A stretch of 64,000 bases of DNA from an uncultured Tissierellia bacterium (GTDB taxonomy: Bacteria; Bacillota; Clostridia; Tissierellales; Peptoniphilaceae). The notes beneath the pieces were generated by a model. The model did not search any database. It saw nothing but the letters and a program-made list of their open reading frames with translations, and was not told the DNA's origin. Location of the stretch: positions 1 through 64,000 of the forward strand of contig CALAJY010000030.1 in the NCBI GenBank assembly GCA_937923265.1, written 5' to 3'. This document shows, piece by piece, positions 1 through 9,770 of this stretch. The translations under genes were made by a program, and so were the position numbers. The number at the start of each line of letters is the position of its first letter. Position 1 is the first letter of the stretch.

Positions 1-487
1 TGACCGTCAGTGTTGCCTCGACCTTGTCCTTGCTTCCATCGACGTAGGTTATCTCGACCACAACCTGTTGCTCACCGACTTTCCGGAAGTCCGGTGCGTT
101 CACAAAGGCCGCACTCTTGACGTTGGTTAAATCCTTCCAGTTCGCCACAAAGGCCTTCGCTTCCACGCTCTTGCCTTCTTCAATCTCTACCGCTTTGGCA
201 ACCGGTGTGTTCTTCTCCGCATCCGTCTTCTCCGGTGCAGGTTCTTCCTTCTTGCTGACCGTCAGTGTTGCCTCGACCTTGTCCTTGCTTCCATCGACGT
301 AGGTTATCTCTATCACAACCTGTTGCTCACCGATTTTCCGGAAGTCCGGTGCGTTCACAAAGGCCGCACTCTTGACGTTGGTTAGATCCTTCCAATTCGC
401 CACAAAGGCCCGAGCATCAACATTTTTGCCCTCCTCCGTCGTCACCGCTTTGGCAACCGGCGTGTTCTTCTCCGCATCCGTCTTTTC
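1..487 (-). repeat. Tandem 255-bp (85-residue) Rib-like repeat units
   Basis: Bases 1-130 and 256-385 are almost identical, an exact offset of 255 bp (85 codons). The similarity continues through 'AEKNTPVAKAV' and 'AFVANWKDLTNVKSAAFV'. At least two units are seen and more may follow beyond the window edge. Such units change in number by recombination in surface proteins of this kind. Confidence 0.9.
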
Positions 488-3400
488 ACGGGCAATAAAG
501 TTGACCTCAAGAAGGGTGTTGTTGTCTTTCTTGTAAGCATATTTCTTGTACTCTTCCTGATCCTCCCCGGACATGCCATTCAGGGCGTTCATCGCCAGCG
601 TGTCTGCTTTTCCCACATAGTTTTTCACGAACTCCACGCCGAAGAGCTTCTCCACCACCGTCTTCGCCTTATCATACTTCAGGGATTTCAGGGTGTCGGC
701 GAGGCTTTTTCCAACCATTCCCTTGATGGCTCCATCTCCAAAGCTACCCAGTAAACCGCTGGATTCATACTTATGGAGTAAGTCTTTCACCGGGGGATCA
801 TAGATGATCGAATGCGAGACCGTATCCATCACCGGTTGCAGTTGATCCGCCAGGCTTTTCACAAGGGTTTCCACCAAGCTCTTCTGTGCGAAATCCTTGA
901 GCACAGAAGAAATCTGTTCACTTCTCACCTCATCGCCATAGAGATATTCACGATAGGCCCCATTGGCAAGTTCTGCAACCGTTACTTGAGCGGGCTTGCC
1001 GTCCCGTTTTGCATCCACCTTGGTATTCAGGGCCCGGCGGGCAATGTCGTGGACCCACTTGTTCATGTTGGCAGGATTCTTAAAGAGAACCGCATCCAAC
1101 TGTGCGAAGGTGTGATTCAAAAATTCGAGAATTTGTTCCTGTGGAATGTAATATTTCAGGGTTCCCAGTTTCGCTTCCACATCGATATTCAGTTGCCGTC
1201 CTTCTCCCTCCTTAGAAGAGGTGACGTAAAGAGAAATCTGAATGTCCTGGCCCATGGCCTGCATGTGCATGACCCTGGGCTGATCTTTGCTGCCGAGTAG
1301 CCCTTGGAAAGTATCCATCAACTGCTTGGCTTCTCCCTGGCCTTCCTTCCAGTTCAAAAGACCGTAGACCAAGCCTTTGGCTCCCTGATTGTTCTGAGGG
1401 AGGAGATAGTTCGTTACCACATTTTCCACCAGATCCGAGGTAATCATGTTGCCGGCCGAATAGGCTTCCGCATTTTCCACCTTTTGCTTGCTGCCCGCTA
1501 AATTCGTAAATTCAAAGGAGGGAATATGTTCGGTTGTAATTTGAAGTTTGGTATTCGGTGTTTCCGCCGTGGGATTGTGCTGAAGCACGAGATGACGAAC
1601 CGGCATCGGATAGGTCACCGTCGAACCCGTTTCAATATCGTAGAGGACCTTGCCCTCGCCCTGCTGAAGGGTGGTATTGTCTACCCGGGCAATATCTTGA
1701 GAGTGCATATGACCCGTGAAGAGGAAGTGAATTCCCAGGGCCGTGAGAACTTCCGCAGGCGTCTTTCCGTTGAGATCCGAATCCTTATCCTGAATCTTGA
1801 CGTTCCAGTTATCCAAAATATAGGGCTTCAGGATTTCTTCCTGCTTGTAGAAATGCGGAATGAAAGCGTGATGAGCGAGAACCATGACCACATCGTTCCG
1901 CTTTCTTGCTCCCATGGCAACATCCTTGATCCATTTCAACTGTGCAATCGACACCGAGCCTTCCGTCTCTTGGTGGCCGTCCTTGTGGTCCTTCACATCA
2001 TCGATGGAATAATGAGCGGTGTCCAAGCCGATAATGGTAAGGCCATTTTCTCCCCGGGTCTTGGAATCCAGATCCACCCGAGAAACATAGCTGGTGTAGC
2101 CATGGGCATAGCCCCGGTACTTCTTCTCTCTCTGGTACTTTTGATTCACCTGAGCTAAGTATTCCTTAAAATAGGGACTGTCTTTGTATTTTGCCAACGC
2201 CTGGGAATACACCAGCGAATCATAGAAGGCAAGGAAGTCATCGGGGCTGGTCCGCTTGGCCGGTGCGGTGGTTCCCTTTCCATCGGAATTGAAATTATAG
2301 CCGTGTAGGTTGTTGATATCGTGGTTCCCCGGTACGACGAAAATTCGACGACCCGGATACTGTTTCGCAAGCTCTTCCATCTTCTTTGCAAAGTACTGGT
2401 GACTCAGATACTCTCCGTCTTTCGTTAAATCTCCGGTGACAAAGACATAGAGGGAGCCGTTTTTTTCAATCAAAGAGATGGCGGAATCCAGGATTCCCGT
2501 GCTCTCGGTGAGAAGCTTACGGTCGGAATTCAGGGCCTTCCGGTATTCTTCATTGTCATAGATCATCTCTCTCGGGAAGACATGGGTGTCGGAGATGATG
2601 GAAATCTTCGTTCCCTCGATCTCCTTCTCTTCCTCTGTCGATCCCTTCACGATCGTAAGCCGGATGGTGATCTTATCTTCCGAATCATCCGGATATTTCA
2701 CGATCGCCGGAATACTCTGTTCCTTCCCATAAATCTCCTGAGGCTGGTCCACAAATTGAACCTTGATCTTCTCCGGCAGCTGATCCTGGTTGGCAATGGC
2801 ATCCACGGGAATGGGCTGCCGCGGGGCCGTCACCGTAATCGGTCGAAGAACCGGTTCATAGTATTCCGCATCCGTCGGGATATTAGCATCGGCTTGCCCC
2901 AAAAGCTTGTGTAACCGGTCTCTTGCAATACTTGCGCTGATGATCTCCTTGCTCTGAAGGGCTTTCTTGCCGGACTCCACCGCCTTCTCGAGATCTTTGC
3001 GATAGTCTTCCTTCAGATTCTTTTCCAGAAGACCCTCACCGTCCTTCACCAGCTGTTGGAGGTCCTCCAGAACGGATTCCTCTTTGATTGTGTTCGCATC
3101 CGCCTGGCTGTTCAGCGTTTTCAATACTTGGATGTATTGACCATAAGCACTCTCATCCTTTTTGGCGAGGAATTCTTCTGCCATATCAACGATTTGAGCG
3201 AGCTGGTCCGCATACTCTTTTTTCAGATTTCTGTCCAAAATTTTCTTGGACTCCGCCACCAACTCCTTCAGCTCTTTCTCCTGCGGATTTTCCTTAATGG
3301 TGTTGGCATCCGCATCGGCAAGGAGATTTGTCATCGCCTGAATGTACGCTCCATAAGCCGCTTGATCTCCATTCGCCAAGGTTCCTTTTGCCAGCTCAAT

Positions 3401-3721
3401 GACTTCCTTGAGCTGCTTTGCATACTGTTCTTTTAGATTCCTTTTGAGAACCTCTTCTGCCTCTGCAATCTTTGCTCGTAATTTTTCCTCATCAGGGTTT
3501 GCTTGAGAAGGAGACTCCGCTTTAACAGCTGCCCGATCCAGATGCTTTTCCATCGTAAGGGATTCGGCTGCCGTCTTATCGGTGTTCTCATTCCATACCT
3601 CCCCGCTGATTTCTTTGCTGACCACCGGCGCCGCTTTTGCCTGGCTAAAACCGGGTACCGCAAAGAGGAAGCAAAGTGCAATCAATACGGAAAATAGAGT
3701 GATTTTTGCTCGTTTCACCAT
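1..3721 (-). CDS. Cell-surface metallophosphoesterase with FIVAR-like and Rib-like repeats (3' end beyond window)
   Basis: My own translation from the ATG at 3721 stays open to the window edge (at least 1,240 codons). It begins with a signal peptide (MVKRAKITLFSVLIALCF). Residues ~75-290 hold about three helical repeats of FIVAR type, each with a 'QADANT'-like turn. Residues ~370-680 form a calcineurin-like phosphoesterase with the metal motifs SDTH, GDLT, GNHD, LAHH and GHMHSQ. The C-terminal part visible here has two Rib/alpha-like repeats with 'TYVDGSKDKVEATLTV'. I infer a secreted, probably wall-anchored phosphoesterase acting on nucleotides or phosphodiesters. The substrate is unknown and no anchor is visible because the 3' end is missing. 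The gene lies downstream of another surface-protein gene but is separated from it by a terminator. Confidence 0.85.
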   Translation of the reverse strand, partial: MVKRAKITLFSVLIALCFLFAVPGFSQAKAAPVVSKEISGEVWNENTDKTAAESLTMEKHLDRAAVKAESPSQANPDEEKLRAKIAEAEEVLKRNLKEQYAKQLKEVIELAKGTLANGDQAAYGAYIQAMTNLLADADANTIKENPQEKELKELVAESKKILDRNLKKEYADQLAQIVDMAEEFLAKKDESAYGQYIQVLKTLNSQADANTIKEESVLEDLQQLVKDGEGLLEKNLKEDYRKDLEKAVESGKKALQSKEIISASIARDRLHKLLGQADANIPTDAEYYEPVLRPITVTAPRQPIPVDAIANQDQLPEKIKVQFVDQPQEIYGKEQSIPAIVKYPDDSEDKITIRLTIVKGSTEEEKEIEGTKISIISDTHVFPREMIYDNEEYRKALNSDRKLLTESTGILDSAISLIEKNGSLYVFVTGDLTKDGEYLSHQYFAKKMEELAKQYPGRRIFVVPGNHDINNLHGYNFNSDGKGTTAPAKRTSPDDFLAFYDSLVYSQALAKYKDSPYFKEYLAQVNQKYQREKKYRGYAHGYTSYVSRVDLDSKTRGENGLTIIGLDTAHYSIDDVKDHKDGHQETEGSVSIAQLKWIKDVAMGARKRNDVVMVLAHHAFIPHFYKQEEILKPYILDNWNVKIQDKDSDLNGKTPAEVLTALGIHFLFTGHMHSQDIARVDNTTLQQGEGKVLYDIETGSTVTYPMPVRHLVLQHNPTAETPNTKLQITTEHIPSFEFTNLAGSKQKVENAEAYSAGNMITSDLVENVVTNYLLPQNNQGAKGLVYGLLNWKEGQGEAKQLMDTFQGLLGSKDQPRVMHMQAMGQDIQISLYVTSSKEGEGRQLNIDVEAKLGTLKYYIPQEQILEFLNHTFAQLDAVLFKNPANMNKWVHDIARRALNTKVDAKRDGKPAQVTVAELANGAYREYLYGDEVRSEQISSVLKDFAQKSLVETLVKSLADQLQPVMDTVSHSIIYDPPVKDLLHKYESSGLLGSFGDGAIKGMVGKSLADTLKSLKYDKAKTVVEKLFGVEFVKNYVGKADTLAMNALNGMSGEDQEEYKKYAYKKDNNTLLEVNFIAREKTDAEKNTPVAKAVTTEEGKNVDARAFVANWKDLTNVKSAAFVNAPDFRKIGEQQVVIEITYVDGSKDKVEATLTVSKKEEPAPEKTDAEKNTPVAKAVEIEEGKSVEAKAFVANWKDLTNVKSAAFVNAPDFRKVGEQQVVVEITYVDGSKDKVEATLTV

Positions 3722-3830
3722 TGACTCATCCTTTCTTCCATGCTAAACATGACACACATTCCGACTGCCTTATCATATTCGAGAAATGTAAAATATAGGG
3801 CGGGATCATGTTAAATTCCAGCCAATAAAA

Positions 3831-3862
3831 AAGTCACCGGGAGATTTCTCTCCCGGTGACTT
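3831..3862 (-). terminator. Intrinsic terminator after the anchored surface protein
   Basis: A 14-bp perfect stem (3831-3844 with 3849-3862, TTTC loop on the plus strand) is followed on the minus strand by TTTTTT. It sits just past the stop codon at 3900. Confidence 0.85.
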
Positions 3863-3899
3863 TTGTTCTTAAAAGGATGTTTCTTCCTTTGCCTGGCGG

Positions 3900-6800
3900 T
3901 TAGTTATTCTCCCGCTCTTTTTTACGAATCACGCACACTCCTGCGATTGCCGCAAAGAGGAGGGCAGATACTGCATACATTGCGGTATCTCCGGTGGTCG
4001 GTGCATAGGAGCCCGATCCATGACCACCGATTACTACGCCGTTTCCGCCGCTCGGCTGACCCGGAGCGATTCCGCGTCCACAGCTATCCTTCTTTACAAT
4101 GATGCAAGTCGTTACGCGATCCTGCGATCCGTCCGGATAGGTTACGATGATCGTAACTTCCTGGCTTCCTTCTTTGTCCGTATTCACCGGCTTCTCGAAG
4201 TCCACCTTCGTTCCGTCCGGAAGGTCATCCAAGTTCTTGATGCCATCCTTAGGATCGGGTTTCTCGCCCGGCTTCACGGTGATATCCTGGCCCTCGGGAT
4301 CGTACTTGTCCGCATCCGTCGGCTTTTTCTCATCTTCTTTAACAATCACCTTAACCGTGACTTCATCCTTCGATCCATCCGGATAAGTTACCACAACAAC
4401 TGCCGGAACGTCCCCCGGTTTCGAAGTATCGACAGGGTTCTTGAAAGAGTATTTCGCATCTTTCGGTAAATCATATCGATTGTTAATTCCATCTTCGGGA
4501 TTGGGATTCTCGCCAACTTTCGTATTGATATCCTGTCCTTTCGGATTGTACTTGGAAGCATCATCATTTAATTCCGTAACAATCTTAAAAGTATTGTCCT
4601 TCGACGGATCAATTCCCTCACTCAAGAAATCAGGATCCCAGTTTTTGAAGATATATTTATCTTCGATTTTCTTAGTTGGTTCTACCAAGCCGGCATTTGC
4701 TGCCTGATGAGCCGTAATCTTGTCATCCGCATCCACTTTTCCATCCTGGTTGAAGTCCTTCAGGATGTACTTGGCAATCTCGGTAACTTCTTTGCCATCT
4801 TTTACTAGCTTGGAGTGGTCATCACTCTGGAAAGTTACCTTGCTGTACTTCGCTTGTTCTTCCGGTGTTAAGTCTTTGATGTCATCGCGAACCTTCGCAA
4901 GAATCCGAACTTCGCCGGGACACTCTGCGGCATTTCCAAACTTATCTTCTAAGATTGCCTTATAGGGTCCAATCTTTTCGTCGGGAGTATGTCCGCTTAC
5001 CTTAACGGCATCTTTACCGCCTTGGAGAGTAATTCCGCTGGGAAGTGCTTCTTCTGCCTTCGCAGGATCCTTAACGGTTACAGGACCGTTCGGCTCGGTG
5101 ACTTTTGCCGTACCACTCACTTCTCCATCCGTAAATCCGCTGACCGTTGGGAGCTTATCGCCCTCTACCTTGGGAGCGGTGATATCCAACTTCACAGACT
5201 TGTCCGATGGCGTTCCGTTTTCGGAAGCTTTGCCTTCTACAGCACGCGTATCGTTCGGCTCTTTTCTGGGAGCAGCGGACTGAATGAAGTACTCTTCCCC
5301 TTCTTTTACCTTGTCCTTGGGGATCTCAAACTTAATCTGGGTTCCATTTGCCTTAACGGGTGCGACACCTTCCACAGGCTTTCCGTCCTTATCCACTAAG
5401 GTGTAAGTGGTATCCGGATCCGCCATAATGGTCTCTGCACCATTGATTTCTTCCGTGTAAATCTTTGCGGTAACAACCGCCTTATCCTTGTCCTCGCTGT
5501 ATTCCTGTTTAATATGGGTCGGCAGCTTGGACTTCATATCCTTTACATGCATTTCTGCAGCAGGGGATTCTACGTCTCTACGAACGGCAATTGCCTTTAC
5601 CGAATCTCCCTCTTTCAACACCGGAGTTTTCAGAACCAGTTTGTTGTCGGAAGGATTTCTGTTGTCGGCGCTGACTCCCGGAATTTCATTTCCCTTGTCG
5701 TCCGTTACCGTCCAGGCGTTGGTCTGGGGATCTCTCTTTGCAGAGAAGGGAGTTTCTTTGCCCTCTAAGGTCAAAGTTCCCTTGAATTCTTCGATTCCTT
5801 CTTCCTTATGGGAAATGGTGACCTGCTGGTCTCCCGCCTTTGCCTGATTGATCGTCGGTGGCTCGATATCAATTTTCTTGTTGGTTGCTACGATGGAATA
5901 TCCAACCGTATCAAAATATCCAACATTGATGTCTTTTCCATCGCCATGGGGATTTAATTCCTTGCCATCCTTGGTGATGTGCTTACGAACGGTCGCTGCC
6001 GTAAAGGAGTCTAACTTGCCATCCGAGGTCTTGGGCAAGTTTACGGTCTGCTGTTTGCTGGGATGATTATTGTTCTTCTCATCCTTCTCGATGATGTTGG
6101 CCCGGTACGTTGCCCAGGTCTTGTCACCCTTTGCAAAAGCCTCCTGCTGTTCCTTGGTTGCAAGTTCCACAACCACATAGGAGAGACGGTGACCTTCTGC
6201 ATCGTAAGAGGGGACCTTGTCCCAGGTCATACCATCCTTGTTGAAGTCCTTCATGGACCCTTCCAAAGGCTTATAGATGGCAGCATTGCTTACCACCTCA
6301 TGGCCGTAAGGTCCTACTGCGGGACGACGGAGCAGACCAAACTTCAATCCTTCGGTCTTATATGCTTCCGTGGTGTTGGTCCATTCCTTCTTTACTTTTA
6401 CCGTGAAGGGGTCTTTCCAAACCGCGTACAGATCCTTGGTATTTTTCTCCGCAGGAATCTTATACTTGGATCCATCGCGGACGTAAATGTCTGCGTTGGG
6501 ATGGGTCTTTACATAGTCTTCCGTTACCAGCTCATTTTTATCGGGCTCGGTGGCATCCGGAGTGGAAGCCCAACCAACGAAGTAACGGTCCTTGGTATCA
6601 TCAACCTTATACTCTGCGTCATCACGAACGACGGGTAGGTCGACCAGGTTATTGGCCTTGTCTTCTTCCGTTGCCTTGGCGGTAGCATCAACGGTTTTAA
6701 CTTCCTGATCGTCCTTATTCAAGTTCCGGTGTAACTTCACAGAGGGCTGTAGCTTCGCTAAGAAGGAGTCAGCATAGAGACAGTCCGTAATATCGTCTGC

Positions 6801-7166
6801 CTCGGAGGACTCGGGGAATACTGCAGAAGTGTAAATCGCTTCCTTATCTAAATCGGTCGGAACCGTGATAGGTACAGATCCGAATTCACCCTTCTCATCC
6901 GACGTCATCGTAACAGGCTCTCCCACAGGCTTGCCATCCTTGAACCAACGAACCTTATAGTTCATATTCGGATGCAGACCCTTGGTGACACTTTCTGCCG
7001 TGTTTCCGGGAACAGCGAAGCGCTCATTGGTGTCGTAGTTGGTAATCGTGTGAAGAGGACGGGGTGCTAGAATGGCAAATTGAAGACCATTGATACTGGT
7101 TCCTGCATTCAGCTGACCACCGATGGAGTAGGTGGACTGGAACATATTGTCCTCAAACATCTTCAT
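3900..7166 (-). CDS. C-terminal part of a sortase-anchored, multi-domain surface protein
   Basis: This 1,088-codon reading frame follows the 7167-8399 frame in the same phase, separated only by one TAG codon. It has no convincing ribosome binding site of its own, so I read it as the rest of one ~1,500-codon gene. Visible parts, in order, are an InlB-like repeat ending in 'YAVWKDPF', a Cna-B-like stretch starting 'FTVKVKKEW', Ig-like segments, and a second InlB-like repeat containing an EF-hand-like loop (DFNQDGKVDADD). Two Rib domains follow ('TYPDGSKDEV', 'TYPDGSQDRV'). The C-terminus is a sorting signal: an APTTGD variant of LPxTG, a hydrophobic segment and RKKERENN. The likely role is wall-linked adhesion or matrix binding; the ligand is unknown. 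Confidence 0.8.
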   Translation of the reverse strand: MKMFEDNMFQSTYSIGGQLNAGTSINGLQFAILAPRPLHTITNYDTNERFAVPGNTAESVTKGLHPNMNYKVRWFKDGKPVGEPVTMTSDEKGEFGSVPITVPTDLDKEAIYTSAVFPESSEADDITDCLYADSFLAKLQPSVKLHRNLNKDDQEVKTVDATAKATEEDKANNLVDLPVVRDDAEYKVDDTKDRYFVGWASTPDATEPDKNELVTEDYVKTHPNADIYVRDGSKYKIPAEKNTKDLYAVWKDPFTVKVKKEWTNTTEAYKTEGLKFGLLRRPAVGPYGHEVVSNAAIYKPLEGSMKDFNKDGMTWDKVPSYDAEGHRLSYVVVELATKEQQEAFAKGDKTWATYRANIIEKDEKNNNHPSKQQTVNLPKTSDGKLDSFTAATVRKHITKDGKELNPHGDGKDINVGYFDTVGYSIVATNKKIDIEPPTINQAKAGDQQVTISHKEEGIEEFKGTLTLEGKETPFSAKRDPQTNAWTVTDDKGNEIPGVSADNRNPSDNKLVLKTPVLKEGDSVKAIAVRRDVESPAAEMHVKDMKSKLPTHIKQEYSEDKDKAVVTAKIYTEEINGAETIMADPDTTYTLVDKDGKPVEGVAPVKANGTQIKFEIPKDKVKEGEEYFIQSAAPRKEPNDTRAVEGKASENGTPSDKSVKLDITAPKVEGDKLPTVSGFTDGEVSGTAKVTEPNGPVTVKDPAKAEEALPSGITLQGGKDAVKVSGHTPDEKIGPYKAILEDKFGNAAECPGEVRILAKVRDDIKDLTPEEQAKYSKVTFQSDDHSKLVKDGKEVTEIAKYILKDFNQDGKVDADDKITAHQAANAGLVEPTKKIEDKYIFKNWDPDFLSEGIDPSKDNTFKIVTELNDDASKYNPKGQDINTKVGENPNPEDGINNRYDLPKDAKYSFKNPVDTSKPGDVPAVVVVTYPDGSKDEVTVKVIVKEDEKKPTDADKYDPEGQDITVKPGEKPDPKDGIKNLDDLPDGTKVDFEKPVNTDKEGSQEVTIIVTYPDGSQDRVTTCIIVKKDSCGRGIAPGQPSGGNGVVIGGHGSGSYAPTTGDTAMYAVSALLFAAIAGVCVIRKKERENN

Positions 7167-8399
7167 CTAGACGTCACGATTGCTTCCGACTTCGGGATAC
7201 ACATAGCTGTAATCGTAGTTAATGTGTCTCGGTACTAGGTTGACAATCCCATCCCAGGGACGAGAATCGCTATGAGTAACATCCTTATCCTCTACCAGCT
7301 TACCAAATTGTTCCTTGGTGATTTTATTGCTTGTTTGAGCAATCGGATTCATTCTGTCTCTGCTCACACCGTATAGTCCACGGAAAGGAATGTAGTAATT
7401 GCCATCTTTATCAACGGTGGTTTCTACCGTTTCCGCGATGGCACTTCCCTCACCATTTTCCTTGTCATAGGCAGCAATAATCTCTTTTTGAGCCTGCTTG
7501 AATTGCTCATGGGTATAGCCCTTGTTCGCCTTTTCCCAAGCGTCGAATTGGCGAGCCACTTCATCGTTGACATAAGAGGCAACTACCTTCATACCGGTAG
7601 CAGGAACATCCCCTCTGTTTTTGTTCATCAGGTATTCGTTGGTAATGGCTCCGGTAGCTTCCTTTACCTCATACCAAACTTTACCACGGTAAACACCGTA
7701 GTTTCCCTTGTTCGCCCAATATCCATCGGGAGTGTTGGGCTTCGTCCAATCTTTCTCCGGTTTTGTTAACCAGCCTTCAATATTAGGACGCTTTTGAAGC
7801 TGAATCTGTGCACCGTAGACACGGTTTATTCCTGCTACCGCTGCCCAAACCGTTGCTTGACGGTTGTTGTAGGTAGCACCAAAGCCGGCACCGAGCATAT
7901 CTCCGTTCTTTACAACAGAATAGTCTTTATACTTTTCGCTTAATTCCGGCCAAACACGAACGGTCTGACGAGGATCATTTTCAATTTTCCATTCCGTCGT
8001 CTTACCATTTGCCATGGCAACGGGTTTGGATAAATCAAAGATAAAGCTTCCATCCGGTTTCGTGACAGTGGTGAAAATCGGAGAGATGACTCCCTTTCCA
8101 TCCATCCACTGTAGATAAAGTCTTAACCCCTGAACAGGCTCATCGCCTTCATCCTGGCTACCGAAAGCCGGCTCATTCTCAAACCAAGCTTTCCCAGAAT
8201 ACGTTCTTGGAGCCTTGGGATCGGTTCCCGTTGCTTCAATTGCATCTTCTTCGCTGGAACCACCGGTCGTGATAACTTCCTGGTTATCATTTTCCGGCTT
8301 TTCTTCCGCGGAGAAGACACTGGTAGGCGCCATACCAATGACCATGGCAAAAGCCAGAAGCCAGGCGATAATGCGCTTACCCCACTGCTTCTTTTCCAT
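7167..8399 (-). CDS. N-terminal part of the same surface protein, ending at an in-frame TAG
   Basis: I place the start at the ATG at 8399 (MEKKQWGKRIIAWLLAFA), behind AGGAAG with good spacing; an upstream ATG at 8438 lacks this. A signal peptide ends near 'SVFSAEE'. The remaining ~370 residues resemble the N-terminal head of large Gram-positive surface proteins but carry no motif I can name. The frame stops at TAG (7169-7167) straight after 'EVGSNRDV'. The very next codon is ATG and the same phase stays open for 1,088 more codons. The simplest explanation is a sense codon, such as TGG, mutated to TAG, so this strain may secrete only an unanchored head. A sequencing error or readthrough are alternatives. 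Confidence 0.75.
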   Translation of the reverse strand: MEKKQWGKRIIAWLLAFAMVIGMAPTSVFSAEEKPENDNQEVITTGGSSEEDAIEATGTDPKAPRTYSGKAWFENEPAFGSQDEGDEPVQGLRLYLQWMDGKGVISPIFTTVTKPDGSFIFDLSKPVAMANGKTTEWKIENDPRQTVRVWPELSEKYKDYSVVKNGDMLGAGFGATYNNRQATVWAAVAGINRVYGAQIQLQKRPNIEGWLTKPEKDWTKPNTPDGYWANKGNYGVYRGKVWYEVKEATGAITNEYLMNKNRGDVPATGMKVVASYVNDEVARQFDAWEKANKGYTHEQFKQAQKEIIAAYDKENGEGSAIAETVETTVDKDGNYYIPFRGLYGVSRDRMNPIAQTSNKITKEQFGKLVEDKDVTHSDSRPWDGIVNLVPRHINYDYSYVYPEVGSNRDV

Positions 8400-8638
8400 A
8401 ACTGTCTTCCTGTTAGTTTTTGATGGGTCGCCAAACACTTTTCATCCAATAATGAAAAGTCCCATCCGTATTGAGAACGGCAAAGGTTAATTACTACCAT
8501 TCTTGTCTGGAACGATACCACATAGAACCTATAAAGTAAAGATAATTCTGTGATATATTTTATAAATATGTAGTTAATATATCTTTATACTAATGAATTA
8601 GAACAATTTGTAATATTTCTTTCTTATATACAAAAAGA

Positions 8639-8656
8639 GAGCCCCGCCCGGGGCTC
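8639..8656 (-). terminator. Intrinsic terminator downstream of pta
   Basis: The stem GAGCCCCG / CGGGGCTC with a CC loop is followed on the minus strand by TCTCTTTTTG, 26 bp beyond the pta stop codon. Confidence 0.85.
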
Positions 8657-8681
8657 CCTTTTTCTGAAAAAATCTTGAAAC

Positions 8682-9659
8682 TTACTTTTGCAAGGATGAG
8701 GCTGCCGTGATGATGGCCAGCTTGTAGGCATCATCCTCGCTGCATCCACGAGAGAGGTCGTTGACCGGCTTGGCCATGCCCTGCAGGATGGGTCCCAGAG
8801 CCTGGAAACCGCCCAGACGTTGGCCAATCTTGTAGCCGATGTTTCCTGCCTGAAGGTCGGGGAAGACAAAGACCCGGGCCTTTCCGGCAACCGGAGAATC
8901 CGGTGCCTTGCTTTTCGCAACCTCGGGGACCAGGGCCGCATCAAACTGCAGCTCCCCGTCGACTTCGAGATCGGGATATTTCTCCTTGGCAATCTCCGTG
9001 GCTCTGGCCATCTTTTCCTGCTCGGGGGAATGGGCCGATCCCTTGGAAGAGAAGGACAGCATCGCTACCTTCGGATCGATCTCAAAGAACTTGGCAGACT
9101 CTGCGGAGGTGTTGGCAATCTCCGCCAATTGCTCTTCCGTGGGTGCAATCGTGACCGCAATATCTCCAAAGATATAGCGCTCATCCTTGGGTCCGACCAT
9201 GACCATGATGCCACTGACAAGGGAGGCACCGGGCTTGGTTTTGATGATTTGCAGACCCGGACGGATGGTATCTCCCGTTGGTCCTGCGGCACCGGAAACC
9301 ATGCCATCTGCCAAGTCCATGTAGACGAGCATGGTTCCGAAGTAGTTACGGTCTCTCAACTTCTCTTCCGCCTGCTCCTTGGTTGCCTTGCCGTGGCGGC
9401 GCTCCACAAAGAGGTCCACCATCTTCTCATAGTCCTCGTAATGGTTGGGGTCGATAATCTCCAAATCCCCCAACTCCCAGTCGTGGTCTTGCGCAATCTT
9501 CTTGAGCTCTTCCGGGTCTCCCAGGACGATGGGATGGAGGATTCCATCCTTCTGGTGACGGAGCGCGGCTCCTAAAATTCGTTCATCGTTTCCTTCCGGA
9601 TAGACAATTTTAAGATTCTTGCCTTCAATCCGGCCCTTGAGCATATCAAAAATATCCAT
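8682..9659 (-). CDS. pta: Phosphate acetyltransferase
   Basis: Converts acetyl-CoA and phosphate to acetyl phosphate and CoA in the cytoplasm, the first step of acetate formation with ATP gain through acetate kinase. The 325-residue length is right for the short Pta form. Family stretches seen include 'IVYPEGNDERIL', 'MVSGAAGPTGDTIRPGLQ', 'MLSFSSKGSA' and 'GNIGYKIGQRLGG'. The ATG at 9659 follows GGAGGACAC, a strong ribosome binding site; the frame also opens further upstream but without a site. No ackA is adjacent in this window. The gene has its own terminator. Confidence 0.95.
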   Translation of the reverse strand: MDIFDMLKGRIEGKNLKIVYPEGNDERILGAALRHQKDGILHPIVLGDPEELKKIAQDHDWELGDLEIIDPNHYEDYEKMVDLFVERRHGKATKEQAEEKLRDRNYFGTMLVYMDLADGMVSGAAGPTGDTIRPGLQIIKTKPGASLVSGIMVMVGPKDERYIFGDIAVTIAPTEEQLAEIANTSAESAKFFEIDPKVAMLSFSSKGSAHSPEQEKMARATEIAKEKYPDLEVDGELQFDAALVPEVAKSKAPDSPVAGKARVFVFPDLQAGNIGYKIGQRLGGFQALGPILQGMAKPVNDLSRGCSEDDAYKLAIITAASSLQK

Positions 9660-9770
9660 GTGTCCTCCTTGTATTATTCCTTTCGCTCGAAGCGAAAAAC
9701 AACCTACCCTTAGCATACCCCAAAATTTGGAGAAATGTTTTGGAATCCTCTGCCGGTGTAGAAGATCGCC

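Noticed and set aside
812..2158. Plus-strand open frames opposite the surface phosphoesterase
   Set aside because: They are mirror frames of a well-supported minus-strand gene and have no ribosome sites or family motifs.
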